A stretch of 12,438 nucleotides of DNA, taken from assembly GCA_015661535.1 (NCBI GenBank), contig DQVY01000193.1, forward strand, positions 1 to 12,438, read 5' to 3'. The position numbers and the translations under genes are program-made. Numbering within the stretch: the stretch's first letter is position 1; each line of letters begins with the position of its first letter. This document shows, piece after piece, positions 1-5,379 of this stretch. The notes below the pieces were generated by a model. It ran no database searches. It was not told the origin of the DNA and saw only the letters and a list, made by a program, of their open reading frames with translations. This DNA comes from Sulfurovum sp. Its GTDB lineage: Bacteria > Campylobacterota > Campylobacteria > Campylobacterales > Sulfurovaceae.

Positions 1-230
1 ATACCACCATAACGAGACTCTTTGGTACGGGTCATGTTCATTTCGATATAGGTACGCATAGAGGCAAGCATATGTTCAAGTTGGACCATAGGTACCTCTG
101 TAGAGTGAATGACTGTTGATTGGGCTTGTGTGTATCCCCAGGCACCAGAAATGTCTAGGTCTGCATCAAAAGCAGAGTTGATAACCTCTTTTAGGTCATC
201 GTCACATTTCAGCTGTTCAAAAGTAGACAT
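1..230 (-). CDS. Unrecognised conserved-looking protein, N-terminal part (3' end off window)
   Basis: Reading on the minus strand from the ATG at 230-228 gives 76 complete codons without a stop until the left edge, so the gene is truncated by the window. The protein starts MSTFEQLKCDDDLKEVINSA and continues with acidic, helical-looking sequence and a Met/Arg-rich stretch (residues about 54-72) with no signal peptide or membrane segment, so it is probably cytoplasmic. The ATG lies one base after the prfA stop codon (TAA-T-ATG), and an AGGAAG sequence lies inside the end of prfA, 12 bases upstream, which suggests translation coupled to prfA as the last known gene of the rpsT-prfA unit. I do not recognise a family and assign no function. 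Confidence rests on the open frame and the tight junction. Confidence 0.72.
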   Translation of the reverse strand, partial: MSTFEQLKCDDDLKEVINSAFDADLDISGAWGYTQAQSTVIHSTEVPMVQLEHMLASMRTYIEMNMTRTKESRYGG

Positions 231-231
231 A

Positions 232-1299
232 TTAGAGTCCGGCTTCCTGTATGGCTTCTGTTCTTGCATGTGCCATAAGAGGTTCAAAGATAAGTTTGAG
301 ACTACCGTTGCTCATGATGTCATCTAAGGCATAGAGTGTAAGTCCAATACGATGATCTGTCAATCTGTTTTGTGGGTAGTTGTAGGTACGTATTTTTTCT
401 GAACGTGAACCTGAACCTACCTGGAGTTTTCTTTGACTGGAAGATTCATCTAAGCTTGCCTGCAAAGCAGCCTCATAGACTCTTGCTTTAAGTACTTTCA
501 TCGCCTTGGCTTTGTTTTTATGTTGTGACTTTTCATCTTGGATGGCCGCAACAATACCTGTAGGTAGGTGTGTTAAACGTACGGCAGAGTCAGTAGTATT
601 GACCGACTGCCCTCCACAACCACTGGAGCGATAGGTATCCATTTTGATCTCATTTGGTTTAATGTCTACTTCTACATCATCCACTTCCGGGATGACGGCT
701 ACAGTGATGGCTGATGTATGTACACGTCCCTGTGTTTCGGTGTCGGGAACACGTTGTACCCGGTGTATCCCGCCTTCATACTTAAGTACAGCATAGACAT
801 TATCACCTTTGACTTCTGCAATAACTTCCTTGTATCCACCTGCTGTACCATCATTGGTAGAGACAATTTCGACTTTCCATCCTACCTGCTCTGCATAACG
901 TGAATACATTTTAAAGACATCTGCCACAAAAAGTGCTGCTTCGTCACCACCTGCACCTGCACGTAGTTCAAGAATGACGTTTTTGTCGTCATCTTTGTCT
1001 TTTGGCAGCATAAGAATCTTAATTTCATCTTCAAGTTCCGGAAGCATGGGTGTCAGTTCAGCAAGTTCTTCTTTGGCAAGGTCTCCGAGTTCTGGATCTC
1101 CCAAAAGTTCTTTGTTTTCTTCAATGGCATCTGCTGTTTCAATATAAAGTGTTGCTTTTTCAACAAGTGTTGCCAAGCCAGATTGTTCTTTGCTGAGATC
1201 GGTCATACGAGAAATATCAGAAGCAATGTCTGGAGAGCTTAACAGTGTACTAAGTTCGTTATATCTGTCTATAAAAGGTTGGAGTTTGTCTTTGAACAT
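232..1299 (-). CDS. prfA: Peptide chain release factor 1
   Basis: RF1 recognises UAA and UAG stop codons in the ribosomal A site and triggers hydrolysis of peptidyl-tRNA in the cytoplasm. The 355-residue length is close to the bacterial norm. The stop-codon-reading tripeptide is of the PxT type (P185-D186-T187, in RVPDTETQGR), which identifies RF1 rather than RF2 (SPF). The catalytic GGQ is at 229-231 in the context SSGCGGQSVNTTDSA; the glutamine is the usual target of the PrmC methyltransferase. An acidic helical N-terminal domain covers about residues 1-105. The start ATG is preceded by a weak purine stretch (AAAGAA). It lies 49 bases downstream of rpsT, and the two are probably cotranscribed, as I recall for H. 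pylori. Family membership is certain; the operon is inferred from spacing. Confidence 0.97.
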   Translation of the reverse strand: MFKDKLQPFIDRYNELSTLLSSPDIASDISRMTDLSKEQSGLATLVEKATLYIETADAIEENKELLGDPELGDLAKEELAELTPMLPELEDEIKILMLPKDKDDDKNVILELRAGAGGDEAALFVADVFKMYSRYAEQVGWKVEIVSTNDGTAGGYKEVIAEVKGDNVYAVLKYEGGIHRVQRVPDTETQGRVHTSAITVAVIPEVDDVEVDIKPNEIKMDTYRSSGCGGQSVNTTDSAVRLTHLPTGIVAAIQDEKSQHKNKAKAMKVLKARVYEAALQASLDESSSQRKLQVGSGSRSEKIRTYNYPQNRLTDHRIGLTLYALDDIMSNGSLKLIFEPLMAHARTEAIQEAGL

Positions 1300-1348
1300 A
1301 GGCGTTCTTTATGTTAGATTGGGTGTGATGAGGGTGTATCGAGACTGC

Positions 1349-1618
1349 TTATGCAGCTTCGATAGCATTTACCATTTTGTGAAGACGGCTTACTTTTCTG
1401 GCAGCAGTTGTTTTTTTGATGAAACCTTTGCTTACCAGTGAGTGAATTTGTTTATTTGCTGTTGCAAATGCTGTTGTTGCTGCAGCTTTGTCTGATGCTT
1501 CTACTGCTTCGTGTACGGCTTTAACGATGTTTTTGATTCTTGTTCTGTAGTATCTGTTTCTTTCTGTTCTTACTGCAGTCTGTAACACACGTTTTTTAGC
1601 TGATTTGTTGTTTGCCAT
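1349..1618 (-). CDS. rpsT: 30S ribosomal protein S20 (bS20)
   Basis: bS20 is a small, basic, all-helical primary binder of 16S rRNA in the 30S subunit. The protein is 89 residues, begins MANNKSAKKRVLQTAVRTER and is rich in Lys, Arg and Ala, with the family's typical start (ANxKSAKKR) and C-terminal segment (TAARKVSRLHKMVNAI). An in-frame ATG 13 codons upstream (1657-1655) extends the frame, but the start at 1618 is preferred because it gives the family N-terminus and has GAAGGA nine or so bases upstream. It lies upstream of prfA on the same strand and divergent from glmM. I could not pick a convincing promoter in the shared 177-base interval. rpsT is known to be autoregulated in E. coli; nothing in the sequence shows whether that applies here. 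Confidence 0.96.
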   Translation of the reverse strand: MANNKSAKKRVLQTAVRTERNRYYRTRIKNIVKAVHEAVEASDKAAATTAFATANKQIHSLVSKGFIKKTTAARKVSRLHKMVNAIEAA

Positions 1619-1783
1619 GTTAATTTCCTTCTGTCTCTTTATATTGTTGTCACTCATATGTAGAGTGAAAATAGTTCGCGAATGATAGCCAAAAGAACAT
1701 TAAAGATTTATTAATATATGTTTTGGGACAGAGATAACGCGTATATTAACAATTTTCGGTTAAAATTAAGCAATATTATTTCT

Positions 1784-1790
1784 AAAGGGA
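1784..1790 (+). promoter_or_regulatory. Ribosome-binding site that fixes the GTG start of glmM
   Basis: AAAGGGA lies five bases before the GTG at 1796-1798. The upstream in-frame ATG at 1718 has no comparable Shine-Dalgarno sequence and would add 26 residues not seen in the GlmM family. A candidate -10-like TAAAAT at 1761-1766 would, if real, place transcription start downstream of that ATG, further favouring the GTG start. Confidence 0.65.
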
Positions 1791-1795
1791 AGATC

Positions 1796-3133
1796 GTGAC
1801 ATTATTTGGTACAGATGGGGTAAGAGGAAAAGCAGGGAAAAAAGTTTCTGCAGTGAATGCTATGCGTTTAGCCATGGCTACAGGGATATACTTTAAACAG
1901 TTTGCAAAAACCAATAAAATTTTAGTGGGGAAAGATACAAGACGCAGTGGCTATATGATAGAAAATGCTATTGTTTCGGGTTTAACTGCTGTGGGCTTTG
2001 ATGTGATCCAGATAGGACCTATGCCTACGCCGGCCATTGCATTTTTAACTGAAAATATGCGTTGTGATGCAGGGATCATGATCTCTGCGAGTCATAACCC
2101 TTATTATGACAACGGTATCAAGTTCTTTGATGGGGAAGGTAATAAGCTCAACCGTGATAAAGAAGAAGAGATCGAAGCTATTTTTGAAGATGACACAGCG
2201 ATCATGCAGGCACAGGCGACAGACAAAGAGATCGGTAAATCGAAACGTATTGATGATGTGATCGGACGGTACATTGTGCACATTAAAAATTCTTTTCCCA
2301 AAGGATTGACTTTAACAGGTAAAAGGGTAGTGATCGATTGTGCCAATGGAGCGGGGTACATTGTCGGACCTACGATATTACGAGAACTTGGTGCAGATGT
2401 GGTGGTCATAGGAGATAAGCCTGATGGATTTAACATCAATGAGGGCTGTGGGGCGATGCATCCTGAAAATTTAGCGAAAGTGGTTTTAGAGTCGCGTGCT
2501 GACGTAGGTATAGCGCTTGACGGTGATGCTGACAGACTGGTGATGGTAGATGAAAAAGGTGAAGTGATAGATGGCGATAAACTGATGGCTGTACTTGCGG
2601 TGCATTTAAAAAGCCAGGGGGCATTAAAAGGTGAAGGTATGGTCGCGACAGTAATGAGCAATGAAGGTTTAGGTGAGTATTTGGCTAGCCATGACCTTAC
2701 TTTGCACCGTGCTTCTGTGGGTGATAAAAATGTGGTAGAAATGATGCAAAAGCATGGTATTAATTTTGGCGGGGAACAGAGCGGTCATGTGGTTTTTTCA
2801 GATTATGCGAAGACGGGAGACGGTATCTCTTCTGCTTTACAGGCATTGGCTTATTTGGTCACGTCCGATAAAAAAGCAAGTGAAGTCTTTAACCCGTATG
2901 TCTCTTACCCGCAGCTTTTGGTGAATTTACGGGTAGAAGAGAAAAGAGCGTTTGAAGAGATCGATGGACTTGAAGCACTGAAAGAAAAAGTAGAAAGTGA
3001 AGGGATGCGGCATCTTTTTAGGTATTCCGGGACTGAAAACAAGATACGTCTTTTGCTTGAAGGTAAAGATGAAGAGAAGTTGGAAGAGATGATGGAAGTA
3101 TGTAAAACATTTTTTAAAGGGGCATTGGTCTAA
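1796..3133 (+). CDS. glmM: Phosphoglucosamine mutase
   Basis: GlmM interconverts glucosamine-6-phosphate and glucosamine-1-phosphate in the cytoplasm, on the way to UDP-GlcNAc for peptidoglycan and lipopolysaccharide. Starting at the GTG gives 445 residues beginning MTLFGTDGVRGKAG, matching the family start and length. Motifs numbered from that start: phosphoserine loop SASHNP with catalytic S99; metal-binding DGDADR at 242-247; sugar-binding GGEQSGH at 325-331; phosphate-binding RYSGTENK at 409-416. The longer 471-residue frame from the ATG at 1718 is rejected as the start. The stop overlaps the lspA start (TAATG), indicating translational coupling. The gene is divergent from rpsT-prfA, the arrangement I recall in H. 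pylori, where glmM was once named ureC. All catalytic elements are intact. Confidence 0.97.
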   Translation: MTLFGTDGVRGKAGKKVSAVNAMRLAMATGIYFKQFAKTNKILVGKDTRRSGYMIENAIVSGLTAVGFDVIQIGPMPTPAIAFLTENMRCDAGIMISASHNPYYDNGIKFFDGEGNKLNRDKEEEIEAIFEDDTAIMQAQATDKEIGKSKRIDDVIGRYIVHIKNSFPKGLTLTGKRVVIDCANGAGYIVGPTILRELGADVVVIGDKPDGFNINEGCGAMHPENLAKVVLESRADVGIALDGDADRLVMVDEKGEVIDGDKLMAVLAVHLKSQGALKGEGMVATVMSNEGLGEYLASHDLTLHRASVGDKNVVEMMQKHGINFGGEQSGHVVFSDYAKTGDGISSALQALAYLVTSDKKASEVFNPYVSYPQLLVNLRVEEKRAFEEIDGLEALKEKVESEGMRHLFRYSGTENKIRLLLEGKDEEKLEEMMEVCKTFFKGALV

Positions 3134-3588
3134 TGCGGGTCTTTGCTGTTTTTTTCCTGGTCCTTTTGGGGACATTTATCATTGACCAAAATATTAAATC
3201 TATTTTTGTAGAAGGCTACTATAGAGAAGGGGAATGCATCGATCTTGTGCTGCATTACAATAAAGGTGTGGCTTTTTCAATGTTTGCATTTTTAGGACCG
3301 TATTTGAAATGGATACAGACTTTGTTGGTTGTTGTGATACTTTTTGTGATATTCAAAGAGGGGTATTTGAAACGTTATGCTTTCCCAGCAGGACTATTGG
3401 TTGGCGGGGCACTGGGCAACGTGTATGACCGTTTTGTGCATGAAGGTGTGGTAGATTATGTTGCCTGGCATTGCGGTTTTGATTTTGCAGTATTTAACTT
3501 TGCAGATGTAGCGATAGATCTGGCTGTGGTGTGGATACTTATACTGGTATATTTCTTTAAAGAAGAGCCAGAGGAGAGAAGCGCTTAA
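3133..3588 (+). CDS. lspA: Lipoprotein signal peptidase (signal peptidase II)
   Basis: LspA is an inner-membrane aspartyl protease that removes the signal peptide of diacylglyceryl-modified prolipoproteins. The 151-residue protein has four hydrophobic segments (about 3-19, 58-75, 83-97 and 126-142). The conserved regions are present: D18-Q-N-I-K near the N-terminus, YNKGVAFS at 42-49, GGALGNVYDR at 91-100, then VVDYV with catalytic D108 and FNFADVAI with catalytic D125. The usual FNxADSxI serine is valine here (V126), a mild departure. Its first base is shared with the last base of the glmM stop codon. It is followed two bases after its stop by a secreted protein gene, so it sits in an envelope-related operon. 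Confidence 0.95.
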   Translation: MRVFAVFFLVLLGTFIIDQNIKSIFVEGYYREGECIDLVLHYNKGVAFSMFAFLGPYLKWIQTLLVVVILFVIFKEGYLKRYAFPAGLLVGGALGNVYDRFVHEGVVDYVAWHCGFDFAVFNFADVAIDLAVVWILILVYFFKEEPEERSA

Positions 3589-3590
3589 CA

Positions 3591-4547
3591 ATGAAAATAT
3601 TGTTTTTTAAAAGTATCCTGATAATCCTCGGTTTTCTAAGTCTTCTTCATGCAGAGATCTTTGATACTGAGATAGCACCTTTTTCAAAGGGTAAGCAGTG
3701 TGGCAAAGTCCTGCTTTTGGACCAGAAGGTACTTGAGTTTAAAAAGATAGACGGGGTGAAGTTTTCGGAAATTTCTGACTTAGCCTACGATGCAGCAAAG
3801 AAAATACTCTATATGGTTGGGGATGAGGGCAAAGTATTTCGTTTTGAAGCCACCTTTGGCAAAAAGATAGAAGGTTTACGTCCCCTCGATGCTGTGAAAC
3901 TTCGAAAGAAGCATGGAAAGAAGTTTAAAAAATGGGACCGTGACAGTGAGGGGCTTGCCTTGGATAACACAGGACGGCTGTATATCTCTTTTGAAGGGAA
4001 AGCAAAAATAGGCAGTTTTGACAGCAAGGGAAGCATGATACGTTCTTACCCTTTGCCTAAAAAGCTTAGGGAGCCTGCAAATTATAGAAGCCGCAACAAG
4101 TCACTTGAAGCATTGGCATGGCATCCCAAATATGGTTTACTTACCGCAACTGAGTGGCCGCTGAAGCATAAAAAGAAGAAGGCACAGACTATCTATTCGC
4201 TTCGTGGGAAAACATGGTACTTTAAGGCGGAACCAGAATTTAAAAGTGGTGTTGCTGCGATGGAAGTGATGGATGATGGTAATATACTGCTATTGGAGCG
4301 TTCGTATGTTTCTTTGCTTGATCCTGTGGTGGTGACATTAAAAAAAGTCTATTTGAACCAATGTAAGGGTAAAAAGAAGGTATGCAAAAGTGAGGTCTTG
4401 GTAAAAATGAACAACCATAAAGGATGGATCATTGATAATTTTGAAGGCTTGGCCAGGGTAGGAAAAAACCATTATGTGATGGTAAGTGATGACAATGACA
4501 ACTTTTTTCAACAGACAGTGTTGGTCTATTTTGAAGTGAAAGAGTAA
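3591..4547 (+). CDS. Secreted phytase-like (esterase-like activity of phytase) domain protein
   Basis: The 318-residue protein has a Sec signal peptide (K2, hydrophobic 4-18, likely cleavage after LLHA at 21) and is probably periplasmic. The mature part resembles the 'esterase-like activity of phytase' beta-propeller family: repeated EGL/EAL blocks at WDRDSEGLALDNTGRLYIS (115-133), SLEALAWHPKYGLLTATEW (171-189) and NFEGLARVGKNHYVMVSDDNDN (283-304). The acidic cluster SDDNDN (299-304) is a typical metal-binding-looking signature of that family. The protein is strikingly lysine-rich and has cysteines at 37, 258 and 265, the last two perhaps disulfide bonded. It lies two bases after lspA with GGAG upstream, and four bases before the next gene, so it is operonic. 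The substrate is unknown: family members are often annotated only by this domain, and phytase activity should not be assumed. Confidence 0.82.
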   Translation: MKILFFKSILIILGFLSLLHAEIFDTEIAPFSKGKQCGKVLLLDQKVLEFKKIDGVKFSEISDLAYDAAKKILYMVGDEGKVFRFEATFGKKIEGLRPLDAVKLRKKHGKKFKKWDRDSEGLALDNTGRLYISFEGKAKIGSFDSKGSMIRSYPLPKKLREPANYRSRNKSLEALAWHPKYGLLTATEWPLKHKKKKAQTIYSLRGKTWYFKAEPEFKSGVAAMEVMDDGNILLLERSYVSLLDPVVVTLKKVYLNQCKGKKKVCKSEVLVKMNNHKGWIIDNFEGLARVGKNHYVMVSDDNDNFFQQTVLVYFEVKE

Positions 4548-4551
4548 GAAG

Positions 4552-5379
4552 ATGAAAAAATTACTAAGCTATGCTGTATTGGTTGTTCTTTTGGGGTGCA
4601 TGGTTTTCTTTGGCCTTAAAGCACACCAAAAAGCTTTGCTGCATGAAGAGATGACGATAGAACTTGTGACCTATCATGATGCTGCACAGCAATTCTCTTT
4701 GCAACTTGAAAGTATTGCAAAAGGGTTCTTGGGAGACCTCTATATAGATGAGAGACGCATTGCGCTGGACAAGGTACGCGAAGCACAGAAGCAGGCAAAA
4801 GAGGCAGCCGTAAGATACACCATCTATTGTATGGTGACGCTCTTGTTTGTGCTGTTGTCTTATTTTGTTGTCTCCTTGCGCACCTTTACCCTTTTTGGGG
4901 CATTGGCAGCGATGATCACTCTTATCTTTGGTCTTATTACCCCTATTCTAATGGTAACGATCCATAAAGAGGTGGAGTATCTTGGTGATATTGTGCTCTC
5001 TTTTGAGTCCAAAGGCGTCATCGGTTCGGTAGAAAAGCTTTTTAATGGCGGGGATGTACTTGTAGCACTTGTGATACTGCTCTTCTCAGTGGTCACCCCT
5101 ACCTTAAAAATCATGGCCTTGCTTTTTGTCTCTTTCTTTATAAAAAGTGACTTTGCACACCGCATTGTGGCATTTTTTAAAATGATAGGAAAATGGTCTA
5201 TGGTCGATGTCTTTGTCGTGGCGGTATTTCTTGTCTATTTGACAGCAAATCAGGGAGATGTCAGCCGCGCAGAAGTAGAAGTGGGACTCTACTTCTTTTT
5301 GGCTTATGTCATTGTCTCCATGTTGGTGAGTTTGAGTGCCGATAAAATGTTGAAGCAAAAGCAAAGCGATTTTGCTTAA
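4552..5379 (+). CDS. PqiA-family (paraquat-inducible protein A-like) membrane protein
   Basis: This is a 275-residue multi-pass inner-membrane protein with hydrophobic segments at about 4-22, 91-108, 112-135, 168-195, 216-232 and 243-262. The second half carries the PqiA-family signatures: SVVTPTLKIMALLFV (179-193), GKWSMVDVFVVAVFLVYL (213-230) and a glycine/aromatic last helix. It holds a single PqiA-type unit and lacks the paired CxxC zinc-ribbon motifs of E. coli PqiA/YebS. Residues 24-88 between the first two helices are charged, helical and probably periplasmic. In E. coli, PqiA-type proteins partner with MCE-domain proteins in envelope lipid transport, but no MCE protein is encoded here, so that role is only a possibility. 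It begins four bases after the phytase-like gene and ends overlapping the stop of the convergent AAA+ gene. Confidence 0.82.
   Translation: MKKLLSYAVLVVLLGCMVFFGLKAHQKALLHEEMTIELVTYHDAAQQFSLQLESIAKGFLGDLYIDERRIALDKVREAQKQAKEAAVRYTIYCMVTLLFVLLSYFVVSLRTFTLFGALAAMITLIFGLITPILMVTIHKEVEYLGDIVLSFESKGVIGSVEKLFNGGDVLVALVILLFSVVTPTLKIMALLFVSFFIKSDFAHRIVAFFKMIGKWSMVDVFVVAVFLVYLTANQGDVSRAEVEVGLYFFLAYVIVSMLVSLSADKMLKQKQSDFA
5353..5377. terminator. Hairpin at the convergent gene junction, possible weak bidirectional terminator
   Basis: An 8-base perfect inverted repeat, AAGCAAAA (5353-5360) and TTTTGCTT (5370-5377), with a 9-base loop, spans the last codons of the PqiA-like gene and runs into the stop codon bases shared with the convergent AAA+ gene. 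It is immediately followed by the 10-base palindrome AAAGATCTTT (5378-5387). There is no clean U-tract on either strand, so termination is only a suggestion from position and symmetry. Confidence 0.35.

Noticed and set aside
1619..1657. N-terminal extension of rpsT by 13 residues from an upstream ATG
   Set aside because: bS20 begins MANxKSAKKR; the inner ATG has GAAGGA upstream, and the extension contains that ribosome-binding site.
1653..1669. Short inverted repeat CACTC-N7-GAGTG between rpsT and glmM
   Set aside because: Five-base arms in AT-rich DNA are expected by chance, and it is not placed on a recognisable promoter.
1718..1795. N-terminal extension of glmM from the ATG at 1718 (26 extra residues)
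   Set aside because: The family starts at MTLFGTDGVRG; the GTG at 1796 has a good ribosome-binding site and gives exactly 445 residues, while the upstream ATG has none.
4552..4620. Lipobox-like LLGC at residues 13-16 of the PqiA-like protein, suggesting a lipoprotein processed by the nearby LspA
   Set aside because: Leucine at -2 is a poor lipobox residue and hydrophobic residues continue past the cysteine (MVFFG), fitting a first transmembrane helix of a PqiA protein.
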